Shown in pieces: positions 16,947 through 24,679 of a stretch of DNA of 64,000 bases. Source of the DNA: Sphingobium indicum B90A (GTDB lineage Bacteria > Pseudomonadota > Alphaproteobacteria > Sphingomonadales > Sphingomonadaceae). Both the position numbers and the translations under genes were made by a program. Below the pieces are notes generated by a model. It was not told the DNA's origin and ran no database searches. It was given only the letters and a program-made list of their open reading frames with translations. Numbering within the stretch: position 1 is the stretch's first letter; every line of letters starts with the position of its first letter. The stretch spans positions 3,366,501-3,430,500 of the forward strand of contig NZ_CP013070.1 in assembly GCF_000264945.2 (NCBI RefSeq), in the 5' to 3' direction.

Positions 16947-17837
16947 TCAAATCCAGCCGTCCACCACCGCCACGTCCATCCGGAAGGCCCGTTCCTCCCC
17001 CGGCGCCAGCCGCATGATCCCCTGCTTCTCCCAAACGTCTCCGGCAAAACCCACCAGGTCGGCCATTCCCGCCCAGGGTTCGACGCAGAGATAATGCGCG
17101 CCCGGCTTCTGCCACAGCCCCAGCCAGGGCGTATCGGGAAAGTCGATCCTCAGCCCCCTGCCGCCCGGCACGCCCCAGAACAGGCTGCGGCTCTCCAGCC
17201 GGTCCCAGATCAGCGCGTCGCCCCGGAACGTCGCAGGGGTGGGGGCCAGCACATGGCCCTCGACCGGCGAGGGCGCGCTCTCCAGCGCGATCAGTCCCGG
17301 CTCGTCCCCCACCTTGCGGATCGGCGCGGGCTCCGCCTTTTCGAACAGCACGCGGTGATCCTCCGCCGCTCCGCCATAGGGCAGCGGCCAGGCGAATGCA
17401 GGATGATAGCCGAAGGAAAAGGGCAGGTCGCCCGTCCCCCGATTGACCACCGTCGCGGTCATCCGCAGCGCCGCTCGCTCGACCGCGAAGCGCATGTCCA
17501 GCCGGAAGTCGAAGGGATATACGGCCCGCGTCTCCGCATCCGCCTCCAGCCGGAAGGTCGTGGCCTCGTCGCTGCGTTCGACCACGTCAAAGACCCTGCG
17601 CCGCGCAAAGCCATGCTGCGGCATGGGATAGTCCCGCCCCTCGAAGCGATAGGCGTCCCCCCGCGACCGCCCGACGAAGGGGAAGAGAAGAGGCGCATGT
17701 CCCGTCCACCAGCGCGGATCGGCATCGGTCATGAGTTCGCGCCCTTGCCCGTCTTTCAGCGACCATAGCTCCGCCCCCAGCGGGTTGATGCCGGCGCTGA
17801 GGTCGCCCGAACCGATGGTGATGAATTCGTCCGCCAT
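16947..17837 (-). CDS. Aldose 1-epimerase family protein
   Basis: A 296-residue protein with the galactose-mutarotase fold: LGAELWSLKD, PLLFPFVGRSRGDAYRFEGRDYPMPQHGFARRR (with the HGF block), SFGYHPAFAWPL (catalytic-type His) and CVEPWAGMADLVGF. It is nearer the YeaD/LacX-type branch than classical GalM. It interconverts anomers of a sugar or sugar phosphate. The start at 17837 has AAGGAG 10 bases upstream; a TTG three codons earlier sits too close to the Shine-Dalgarno sequence. Divergent from the secreted protein at 17999. Confidence 0.85.
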   Translation of the reverse strand: MADEFITIGSGDLSAGINPLGAELWSLKDGQGRELMTDADPRWWTGHAPLLFPFVGRSRGDAYRFEGRDYPMPQHGFARRRVFDVVERSDEATTFRLEADAETRAVYPFDFRLDMRFAVERAALRMTATVVNRGTGDLPFSFGYHPAFAWPLPYGGAAEDHRVLFEKAEPAPIRKVGDEPGLIALESAPSPVEGHVLAPTPATFRGDALIWDRLESRSLFWGVPGGRGLRIDFPDTPWLGLWQKPGAHYLCVEPWAGMADLVGFAGDVWEKQGIMRLAPGEERAFRMDVAVVDGWI

Positions 17838-17866
17838 GCGCTGCAATCTCCTTGCCGTCCGGCATA

Positions 17867-17912
17867 GAGCGATTTCCAGGCGATCGGAACCGATCGCTGG
17901 TCAGGAAATCGC
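17867..17912. repeat. Palindromic intergenic element (E type)
   Basis: Nested inverted repeat: outer arms GCGATTTCC (17869-17877) and GGAAATCGC (17904-17912), inner arms GCGATCGG (17880-17887) and CCGATCGC (17890-17897) around AA. It sits in the divergent gap between the epimerase and secreted-protein genes, and may be a repeat rather than an operator. Confidence 0.6.
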
Positions 17913-17998
17913 GGAAAGCAAAGAATCAGGGGCGGCGAACCAGGCGCGGAACCACGCCCTGTCTCAACGGGTTGAAGGAGCAGCAGGGAGAAAATCGG

Positions 17999-18523
17999 AT
18001 GAAATGGATTGGCGTGGCTGCGCTGCTGCTCTGTTCGACGGGCGCCCTGGCGCAGGAACAGGAGAAGAAGGACGACACGCTGAAGAAGGCGGGCACCATC
18101 GCCACCCAGCCGGCGCGGGACGTCGGCATCGACAAGGACAAGATTCCCGACGTGCTCCAGAAGGCGGTCGAAGACCCCTATCGGCGCCCGCCGGTGCGGA
18201 GCTGCAAGGCGCTCAAGACCTCGCTCGAGGAGCTTGACGCGGTGCTCGGCCCCGATTTCACCGTGGGGCAGAAGGCCAATGAGAACCGCACCGGCAAGAT
18301 CGCCGAAGCGGTCGGCAAGACCATCGTCAATTCGATCATCCCCTTTCGCGGCCTGGTGCGGGAGATCAGCGGCGCGGCGCCCGCCGAGCGCCGTCTGGAA
18401 GCCGCCGTCACCGCCGGCATAGCCCGGCGCGGCTATCTGCGCGGCCTGGCCGACGCCAGGGGCTGCAAGATCACGAGTCCGCCTCCGACCGCGCAGGAGA
18501 AGTCGGATGAGGCGAAAAAATAA
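17999..18523 (+). CDS. Hypothetical secreted protein
   Basis: A 174-residue protein with a clear signal peptide (MKWIGVAALLLCSTGALAQ, cleavage after ALA) and CAGGGAG 8 bases before the ATG at 17999. The mature part has a conserved-looking block RDVGIDKDKIPDVLQKAVEDPYRRPP, a pair of Cys (RSCKALKTSL and ARGCKITSP) that could form a disulfide, and a hydrophobic patch IVNSIIPFRGLVREISG. No family recognised. Its 3' end overlaps the convergent DUF4386 gene by 53 bases. Confidence 0.75.
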   Translation: MKWIGVAALLLCSTGALAQEQEKKDDTLKKAGTIATQPARDVGIDKDKIPDVLQKAVEDPYRRPPVRSCKALKTSLEELDAVLGPDFTVGQKANENRTGKIAEAVGKTIVNSIIPFRGLVREISGAAPAERRLEAAVTAGIARRGYLRGLADARGCKITSPPPTAQEKSDEAKK

Positions 18524-19181
18524 GCCATAGGGCAAAGGCCGCCTCCGCCGTCACCGCCACGATGTCTGCCTGAATCACCGTCGCATCGGCCAGGTCCGGC
18601 GCCGTCAGGGCCACCAGGCGCACGGCCGCTTGCAGAGAGCCGCCGAAGATCAGCGCCGCGCCCAGAGCGCGGGGAAACCGCCGCGAACGGAAAACCAGCA
18701 GCCCGGTCAGCAGCAGGTACAGCGCCAGGAAGATGCGGGCTATGCCCTGAACCTGATCCCGCAGCAGCAGCGCCAGTTCCACGAGGGAATAGGTCTGCGC
18801 CATGCCGATGCCCGGATGCGGCGCGCCGTCCAGCAGGACCAGCGGCGCCATGGCCGGAAGGCCGCTGGCCGCCAGCGTCGCGATGCCGATGACGGAAAGC
18901 AGTGCCGCCATCCGCGCAACATGCCTCCCGACCGGCGCGAACAGCGCGTAAAGCAGCACGGTCGCCCCCAGCATGGCGCAGATCATCGCCAGATCGCTCG
19001 CCTCCGCGGCGCGATAGGCCCAGGGGAAGTCCCTTATGTTCCGCGCCGTCTCCCGCCCGGAACCGGGCACGACCAGAGCGGCGCGGATCATGGCCTCACC
19101 CACGCCGCGCAGCGCCATTCCGCCGAGAAGGAAGAGGCCGGCGAGCCGCGCCTTCCCCTGGATCCCGGCGAACAGCCTCAT
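18471..19181 (-). CDS. DUF4386-type integral membrane protein
   Basis: A 236-residue protein with about six hydrophobic helices (for example AGLFLLGGMALRGVGEAM, LAMICAMLGATVLLYALFA, IFLALYLLLTGLLVF). The arrangement and the LSVIGIATLAA and LRDQVQGIARIFLALYLLL blocks fit DUF4386, a membrane family of unknown function. The start overlaps the pheT stop by ATGA, so it is translated from the pheST transcript. The C terminus extends 53 bases into the convergent secreted-protein gene. Confidence 0.75.
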   Translation of the reverse strand: MRLFAGIQGKARLAGLFLLGGMALRGVGEAMIRAALVVPGSGRETARNIRDFPWAYRAAEASDLAMICAMLGATVLLYALFAPVGRHVARMAALLSVIGIATLAASGLPAMAPLVLLDGAPHPGIGMAQTYSLVELALLLRDQVQGIARIFLALYLLLTGLLVFRSRRFPRALGAALIFGGSLQAAVRLVALTAPDLADATVIQADIVAVTAEAAFALWLIFSPHPTSPARSEADS

Positions 19182-21592
19182 CCGCGCAGCGTGCCGCCCA
19201 GCTTTTCCGCCGCCTTCACCACCGCGGCGCTGATCGCGTCCAGTTCTTCCTGGGAAAAGCTTTTTTCGCCGGGTTGCAGCGTGATCTCGACGGCAAGACT
19301 CTTCTTGCCCTCCTCAACGCCCGGCCCGACGAACAGGTCGAACAGCCGCGCATCGACGATCGCCTTCTTGTCCGCGTTCCTGACGGCCCGGACCAGCGTT
19401 TCGGCTTCGACGGCCTCATCGATGACGAAGGCGAAGTCGCGCTTCACCGCCTGCAAGGCCGGCGGCGCATAGGGCGCGCGCATGAAGCCGCTGGCCCGCT
19501 TTGCGGGGATCGCGTCCAGGAAGACCTCTCCCGCGACCACCGTGCCGGTCAGCCCGAACTGCTTGGCGAGGCTCGGATGCAGCACGCCGAATTCCGCCAG
19601 CACGGTCTTCGGCCCCAGCCGCATCGTGCCCGACTGGCCCGGATGATAGGCGCCAGACGCCTCGCCGAAGCTCTGCAGATTGGCGACGGGCGCCCCCGCC
19701 GCCGCCAGCAGCGCGATCACCTCGCTTTTGGCGTCGAAGACGGAGAAGGGCTGCGCCTTCCCCGTCTGCCAGCCCCGCGCCACCTTCTCGCCCGCCAGCA
19801 CGAAGCCGACGGTCGCCCGCTCCCTGTCCGCCAGATAGCGGCGGCCCAGCTCGAACAGCCGCACCGCCGCCGCGCCCCGATCCGCGTTCCGCCGCGTGGC
19901 CGAAAGCAGGCCGGGCAGCAGGGAAGGCCGCATGACCTTCAGATCCTCCGAAATCGGGTTGGCGAGGGTCCATGCCCCGCCGCCGACCGCGGCGGCCTCC
20001 TTCTCCGAAATGAAGGACCAGTTGATCGCTTCGGCCAGCCCGCGCGCCGCCGCCGTCCGGCGCACGCGCCGCTCGACGGCCTGTTCCGGCGTGGCGGTCG
20101 GCTTGGCGACGCCGGGGGCGCGGGGCAGGGGGGTGGAGGGCACCTGATCCAGCCCGACGATGCGCACCACCTCCTCCACGATGTCAGGCCAACCGTCGAC
20201 GTCACGCCGCCAGCTCGGCACCGTCACGGTCCAGTTGGCCGGGGTGGTGACCGGCACGCCGTCCTGATATTCGAAGGTGGCGTCATGGCCCTCCACCGCG
20301 AAGCCCAGGCTTTCCAGGATGCGCTTCTGCTCGGAATCCCCCACGTCCACGCCGGCCAGCGCCAGGCATTGCGCCGGATCGTAGGTCACGGTCTTCGCGG
20401 CCGCCGGCGGACTGCCGGCGCGGGTCGCCTCGCTCGCGCTGCCGCCGCACAGATGCGTCACCAGATAGGTCGCGATCGACAGGCCGTCGTCCAGGAAGGC
20501 GGGGTCCACCCCACGTTCGAACCGTGCGCGGGCGTCGCTGGTCAGCCCCAGCTTCTGCCCCGTCACCGCGATCCGCTCCGGCGTGAAATAGGCGCATTCG
20601 ATCAGCACGTCGGTCGTGGCTTCGGTGGCGCCCGAATGCTCGCCGCCCATGATGCCGCCAATGTCGTGGACTGCCTCGTCGTCGGCGATCACGGTCATGC
20701 TCTCGTCGACGGCGTAGCTCTTGCCGTTCAGCGCCAGCACCTGCTCGCCCGGCCTGCCGCGCCGCGCCACCAGCCCGCCCTTCAGCGTCGCCATGTCATA
20801 GACGTGCAGCGGCCGGCCCAGATCGATCATGATGTAATTGGTGATGTCGACCAGCGTGCTGATCGGCTTCTGCCCGATGGCCTTCAACTGCTTGGCCATC
20901 CATTCGGGCGAACTGCCGTTCCTCACGCCGCGCACTGTCCGCGCGAAGAAGGCGGGACAGCCCTCGGCATCCTCTATCCGCACGTCCGGTCCCGGCCCGG
21001 CCGCCTCGATCACCGGCACGATCAGCGCATTTAGCGTGCCCAGCCCCGCCGCCGCCAGGTCGCGCGCGATGCCGCGCACGCCCATGCAGTCCTGCCGGTT
21101 GGGCGTGATCGACACGTCGATGACCGGATCGTCCAGCCCGGCCCACGCCGCATAGGACTGCCCCACCGGCGCGTCGGCGCTGAGTTCGATGATCCCGTCA
21201 TGATCCTCGCCCAGTTCCAGTTCGCGGAAGGAACACATCATGCCGTTGGATTCGACGCCGCGAATCGCGGTCTTCTTCAGCACCATGCCGTTGGCCGGCA
21301 CCACCGCGCCCTCTGTCCCGAACACGCCGACCAGGCCCGCCCGCGCATTGGGCGCGCCGCAGACGACCTGGATGGCGCCCTCGCCCGCATCCACGGTCAG
21401 CACCTGCAGCTTGTCCGCCTGCGGATGGCGCTCCGCCGTCAGCACCCTGGCGATGCGGAATGCGCCCAGCTTTTCCGCCGGATTCTCCACGCCCTCGACC
21501 TCAAGCCCGATGTTCGTCAGCCCCTTGAGGACCGTCGGCAGGTCCGCATCGGTATTGAGATGCGTCTTGAGCCAGCTCAGCGTGAACTTCAT
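19178..21592 (-). CDS. pheT: Phenylalanyl-tRNA synthetase beta subunit
   Basis: An 804-residue protein starting [18 protein letters not shown]. Residues 40-150 are the tRNA-binding OB domain ([29 protein letters not shown]). Then B3/4 editing ([15 protein letters not shown]), B5 and the pseudo-catalytic domain, and a C-terminal FDX-ACB domain ([20 protein letters not shown]). It forms the alpha2-beta2 enzyme with PheS. The ATG overlaps the pheS stop, and its own stop overlaps the DUF4386 start. Confidence 0.97.
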   Translation of the reverse strand: MKFTLSWLKTHLNTDADLPTVLKGLTNIGLEVEGVENPAEKLGAFRIARVLTAERHPQADKLQVLTVDAGEGAIQVVCGAPNARAGLVGVFGTEGAVVPANGMVLKKTAIRGVESNGMMCSFRELELGEDHDGIIELSADAPVGQSYAAWAGLDDPVIDVSITPNRQDCMGVRGIARDLAAAGLGTLNALIVPVIEAAGPGPDVRIEDAEGCPAFFARTVRGVRNGSSPEWMAKQLKAIGQKPISTLVDITNYIMIDLGRPLHVYDMATLKGGLVARRGRPGEQVLALNGKSYAVDESMTVIADDEAVHDIGGIMGGEHSGATEATTDVLIECAYFTPERIAVTGQKLGLTSDARARFERGVDPAFLDDGLSIATYLVTHLCGGSASEATRAGSPPAAAKTVTYDPAQCLALAGVDVGDSEQKRILESLGFAVEGHDATFEYQDGVPVTTPANWTVTVPSWRRDVDGWPDIVEEVVRIVGLDQVPSTPLPRAPGVAKPTATPEQAVERRVRRTAAARGLAEAINWSFISEKEAAAVGGGAWTLANPISEDLKVMRPSLLPGLLSATRRNADRGAAAVRLFELGRRYLADRERATVGFVLAGEKVARGWQTGKAQPFSVFDAKSEVIALLAAAGAPVANLQSFGEASGAYHPGQSGTMRLGPKTVLAEFGVLHPSLAKQFGLTGTVVAGEVFLDAIPAKRASGFMRAPYAPPALQAVKRDFAFVIDEAVEAETLVRAVRNADKKAIVDARLFDLFVGPGVEEGKKSLAVEITLQPGEKSFSQEELDAISAAVVKAAEKLGGTLRG

Positions 21593-22692
21593 GCGCCCAC
21601 TCCTCCGCTCAGCGTCGGCACGTCCAGCGCCGAAAAGCCGTAATGTTTGAGCCAGCGCAGATCGCCGTCGAAGAAAGCGCGCAAGTCGTTCATCCCATAT
21701 TTCAGCATGGCGAGCCGGTCGACGCCGGTGCCGAAGGCAAAGCCCTGCCATTCGTCCGGATCGAGCCCGCACGCCTCGATCACCCGGCGGTTGACCATGC
21801 CGCTGCCCAGCACCTCCAGCCAGCCGCCGCCCGGCGCGTCGCCGTCGCCGCCGATCACCCGCTGGCCGCCCGCCAGCGTATAGCCGACGTCGACCTCCAC
21901 CGAAGGCTCCGTGAAGGGGAAATAGCTGGGCCGCAGGCGCAGGACGATGTCGTCGCGCTCGAAAAAGGCCTTCAGGAAGGTCTCCAGCGTCCATTTGAGA
22001 TGGCCGAGCGTGATGCCCTTGTCGATCACCAGCCCCTCGATCTGATGGAACATCGGCGTATGCGTCGCGTCGCTGTCCGACCGATAGACCCGGCCCGGCG
22101 CGATGATGCGGATCGGCGGTTCCTGGTTCTTCATCGTGCGGATCTGCACGGGGGAGGTGTGGGTGCGCAGCAGCATCTTCTTCCCGTCCCCATCCTCATC
22201 GCTTGTGTCGGGGAAGTAGAAAGTGTCGTGCATCGCCCGCGCCGGATGCGTCTCGGGAATGTTGAGCGCGGTGAAATTATGCCAGTCGTCCTCGATCTCC
22301 GGTCCCGTCGCCACGGAGAAGCCGAGGTCAGCGAAAATCTCCGCCAGCTCGTCCATCACCTGGCTGACCGGATGCACGGACCCCTGCGGACCGATGTCGG
22401 CGGGCAGGGTCATGTCGATCTTCTCGGCCGCGAGCTTCGCATCGAGCGCCGCCTGCTCCAGCGCCGCCTTCCTTTCCGCCAGCGCCGCCGTCACGCTCTC
22501 CCGCAAATCCTGGATCGGCGGGCCTTTCTCCAGCCGCTCCTCCGGACTCATCGGACCCAGCGTCTTGAGCAGCCCCGTCACCACGCCGTTCTTGCCCAAG
22601 GTGCCGACCCGCAGCGCCTCCAGCGCGTCGAGCGTGTCGGCGGCGGCAATATCCGCGATCAGGCCGGCTTTCAGATTGGCAATCTCAGTCAT
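21589..22692 (-). CDS. pheS: Phenylalanyl-tRNA synthetase alpha subunit
   Basis: A 367-residue class II synthetase. Motif 2 is [12 protein letters not shown] ... [27 protein letters not shown], and motif 3 is [14 protein letters not shown]. The N-terminal coiled coil (residues 1-90) binds tRNA. The start at 22692 ([11 protein letters not shown]) is preferred: the longer frame upstream reads through family C repeat sequence (GSRFRGNDG), a sign of non-coding origin. Normally rplT lies directly upstream; here a nuclease and a LysE gene intervene. Confidence 0.97.
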   Translation of the reverse strand: MTEIANLKAGLIADIAAADTLDALEALRVGTLGKNGVVTGLLKTLGPMSPEERLEKGPPIQDLRESVTAALAERKAALEQAALDAKLAAEKIDMTLPADIGPQGSVHPVSQVMDELAEIFADLGFSVATGPEIEDDWHNFTALNIPETHPARAMHDTFYFPDTSDEDGDGKKMLLRTHTSPVQIRTMKNQEPPIRIIAPGRVYRSDSDATHTPMFHQIEGLVIDKGITLGHLKWTLETFLKAFFERDDIVLRLRPSYFPFTEPSVEVDVGYTLAGGQRVIGGDGDAPGGGWLEVLGSGMVNRRVIEACGLDPDEWQGFAFGTGVDRLAMLKYGMNDLRAFFDGDLRWLKHYGFSALDVPTLSGGVGA

Positions 22693-22712
22693 CGAACGTC
22701 GTTCCACTTTCC

Positions 22713-22740
22713 CGTCATTCCCGCGAAAGCGGGAACCCAT
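22713..22740. repeat. Palindromic repeat, family C, left inverted copy beside the GIY-YIG gene
   Basis: 28 bases with core TTCCCGCGAAAGCGGGAA. It is the exact reverse complement of 23077-23104. The nuclease stop codon (TGA on the minus strand, 22715-22717) lies within it, so the repeat provides the C-terminal codons and stop. Confidence 0.9.
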
Positions 22741-23062
22741 CTCCTGCCCTCTCGCGGAGGGGTTCAAAGCCGAAAGCCAGGGCCAGATCATCCCATTCGG
22801 GATTTCCAGCCTCGATCAGCTCGATCTTCCATTGCCTGTTCCATTTCTTGATCCGCTTTTCCCGCAATATCGCGCCATCGATCGCGTCATGCATTTCGAA
22901 CCAGACGAGGCGCTTGACGCCGTAGTCGCTCGTGAAGCCTTCAATCAAGCCGTTTCGATGTTCGTATAGACGCTTTACGAGGTCGGAGGTAACGCCGGTG
23001 TACAGCGTCCCATTTCGGCGGCTCGCCAATATATAGACCGTTGGGCTGATTTCGCGTTTCAT
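22715..23062 (-). CDS. GIY-YIG endonuclease-family protein (stand-alone, repeat-flanked)
   Basis: A 115-residue single-domain nuclease. The GIY and YIG elements read VYILAS and LYTGVT (residues 9-24), followed by the Arg of [12 protein letters not shown] and the [17 protein letters not shown] block with a conserved Glu/Lys set. Proteins of this UPF0213-like group are short, lack a separate DNA-binding domain, and their role is poorly known. The last residues, [11 protein letters not shown], come from the family C repeat. The gene is enclosed by perfect 28-bp inverted repeats and sits between rplT and pheS, where such a gene is not usual. Confidence 0.9.
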   Translation of the reverse strand: MKREISPTVYILASRRNGTLYTGVTSDLVKRLYEHRNGLIEGFTSDYGVKRLVWFEMHDAIDGAILREKRIKKWNRQWKIELIEAGNPEWDDLALAFGFEPLRERAGDGFPLSRE

Positions 23063-23076
23063 GCATTCCTCGGGAT

Positions 23077-23104
23077 ATGGGTTCCCGCTTTCGCGGGAAT
23101 GACG
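23077..23104. repeat. Palindromic repeat, family C, right inverted copy beside the GIY-YIG gene
   Basis: 28 bases, exact reverse complement of 22713-22740, 14 bases upstream of the GIY-YIG start codon. Together the two bound a 392-base unit. Related, less perfect copies form the pair at 58620-58711. Confidence 0.9.
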
Positions 23105-23122
23105 AGGCGGAAAAGCGGGGAC

Positions 23123-23743
23123 TTACGCCCGCGCCCCCAGCAACGCCCCGCCGAAGCCGATGAACATCAGCCCCGTTCCCCGATTGAACAACCGCTGCCG
23201 GTTCGCGGGCGCCAGCCAGCGGGCGAGCTTCGCGCCCCCCAGCGCATAGACGCACTGCCAGCCGAATTCGATGGCGACGAAGCTCGCTACCAATATGCCC
23301 AACTGCATCGCAAAGGGCCGGCCGGTATCGATGAACTGCGGAAACAGCGCGGCCGCGAAGATGATGAGCTTGGGATTGCTGAGGCCGGTGAGCAATCCCG
23401 TGCCATAGAGCGCCCGCAGCGACCGCGCCCGCGTGGCGCCCACCTCGCCTGCTTCGCCCACCGGCGCGCGCCAGGCCTTGACGCCCAGCCAGATCAGATA
23501 GGCGACGCCGGCATAGCGCAGCCCGTCGAACAGGCGCGGAGAGGCTTTCAGCAACGCCCCCAGCCCCAGCGCGGAGGCGATCAGGCACAGCAGGATCGCG
23601 CTCATCAGCCCCGCCATGGTGGCGATCGCGCGGCGCGGACCATGATGGATGCTCTGCGTCATCACATGCAGCATGTTCGGTCCCGGCGTGGCCGAGATCA
23701 GGAAAACCGCCGTGACGTAGAGCCACCAGACATGCAGCGACAT
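23123..23743 (-). CDS. LysE/RhtB-family amino-acid exporter
   Basis: A 206-residue membrane protein with about six helices. It has the family signature SATPGPNMLHVM near residue 20 and LGVKAWRAP plus GLSNPKLIIFAAALFPQF at the centre. The family exports amino acids such as lysine, threonine or homoserine lactone; the substrate is not predictable. The start at 23743 has AAGGAG 8 bases upstream (AAAGGAGAAAACCC). It is separated from rplT by a terminator and so is probably transcribed alone. Confidence 0.9.
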   Translation of the reverse strand: MSLHVWWLYVTAVFLISATPGPNMLHVMTQSIHHGPRRAIATMAGLMSAILLCLIASALGLGALLKASPRLFDGLRYAGVAYLIWLGVKAWRAPVGEAGEVGATRARSLRALYGTGLLTGLSNPKLIIFAAALFPQFIDTGRPFAMQLGILVASFVAIEFGWQCVYALGGAKLARWLAPANRQRLFNRGTGLMFIGFGGALLGARA

Positions 23744-23776
23744 GGGTTTTCTCCTTTGCAGGCCAGCGCACAACCT

Positions 23777-23850
23777 TCCGTTCGTGTCGAGCGTGGTCGA
23801 GACACGGACGCCCCTGCTTCCCGGCTGCGCTCGAAGCGAACGGATGAAGG
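23777..23850. repeat. Palindromic repeat, family D, copy 1
   Basis: Ends CCGTTCG/CGAACGG as outer arms, containing GTGTCGAGCGTGGTCGAGAC (an inner palindrome with GTCTCGACC) and GCGCTCGAAGC. It fills most of the gap between the LysE gene and the rplT terminator. Related elements at 37494 and 46435. Confidence 0.7.
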
Positions 23851-23872
23851 GCGATTGGCGCCAATTCCAGGC

Positions 23873-23915
23873 AAAAACAAAAGGGCGCCGAAGGCATCTG
23901 CCCCGGCGCCCCTTT
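23873..23915 (-). terminator. Rho-independent terminator after rpmI-rplT
   Basis: Read on the minus strand: AAAGGGGCGCCG, loop, CGGCGCCCTTTTG followed by TTTTTG. The stem has about 11 pairs with one bulged C, and the U-rich tail corresponds to CAAAAACAAAA on the plus strand. It lies 26 bases after the rplT stop. Confidence 0.85.
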
Positions 23916-23940
23916 GGACGATCTTGCGATCGTTCTAAGT

Positions 23941-24303
23941 TCAGGCCGCGGGCAGCGCAGCCTTCGCCTGGGCGATGATGGCGCTGAACGCCTCGCCCTC
24001 GTGCATCGCGATGTCGGCCAGAACCTTGCGGTCCAGTTCCACGCCGGCCAGCTTCAGGCCGTGCATGAACTGCGAATAGGTCAGGCCCTCGGCGCGGACG
24101 CCGGCGTTGATGCGCTGGATCCACAGGCCGCGGAAGGTCCGCTTCTTGACCTTGCGGTCGCGATAGGCATACTGGCCGGCCTTTTCGACGGCTTGGCGGG
24201 CGATGCGGATCGTGTTCTTGCGACGGCCATAATAGCCCTTCGCCTGATCCAAAATCCTCTTATGCTTCGCCTTGGTGGTCGTACCACGCTTGACACGTGC
24301 CAT
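23941..24303 (-). CDS. rplT: 50S ribosomal protein L20
   Basis: A 120-residue protein starting [18 protein letters not shown] and showing the L20 core [35 protein letters not shown], then [23 protein letters not shown]. It binds 23S rRNA early in 50S assembly. It follows rpmI by 14 bases as usual. The infC gene that often starts this operon is not next door; the divergent AsmA gene is. Confidence 0.97.
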   Translation of the reverse strand: MARVKRGTTTKAKHKRILDQAKGYYGRRKNTIRIARQAVEKAGQYAYRDRKVKKRTFRGLWIQRINAGVRAEGLTYSQFMHGLKLAGVELDRKVLADIAMHEGEAFSAIIAQAKAALPAA

Positions 24304-24317
24304 TGGTCAGCCCTCCC

Positions 24318-24521
24318 TTACTTCAGGCCATAGGGCGCCCAGAGGCGCACATGGGCCACGTCGGCGTCGGACATGACCGAGGTGCCGCGATTCTGGCGGA
24401 TATATTTCGCATTGTGGCTGATCAGGCGGTGACGCTTGCCAGCGACGCCGTGCTTGACCTTGCCGGAAGCGGTGAACTTGAAGCGCTTTTTCACACCGCT
24501 CTTGGTCTTGAGCTTGGGCAT
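24318..24521 (-). CDS. rpmI: 50S ribosomal protein L35
   Basis: A 67-residue basic protein, [22 protein letters not shown], then [19 protein letters not shown], which is diagnostic for L35. AAAGGAGAC sits 4-12 bases before the ATG (TGTAAAAGGAGACGAAAATG). First gene of the rpmI-rplT transcript. Confidence 0.97.
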   Translation of the reverse strand: MPKLKTKSGVKKRFKFTASGKVKHGVAGKRHRLISHNAKYIRQNRGTSVMSDADVAHVRLWAPYGLK

Positions 24522-24679
24522 TTTCGTCTCCTTTTACAGCGCGACGATTACGGACAGCCACGGCAGCCCTAGATAGCCGGGCGGTCCTTCTTGAATATCG
24601 CGAAGGGCGGCCCATAGTCGCAAGCATCCCGGAACGCAAGCGATTCGGACCCAAAAAGGCGGACCGGCGTTCAACCGCC

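Noticed and set aside
18902-21034. 710-residue plus-strand frame over pheT
   Set aside because: Antisense to pheT; no recognisable domain and biased composition.
22692-22791. Longer pheS N terminus
   Set aside because: The extra codons read the family C repeat (GSRFRGNDG); conserved PheS starts at 22692.
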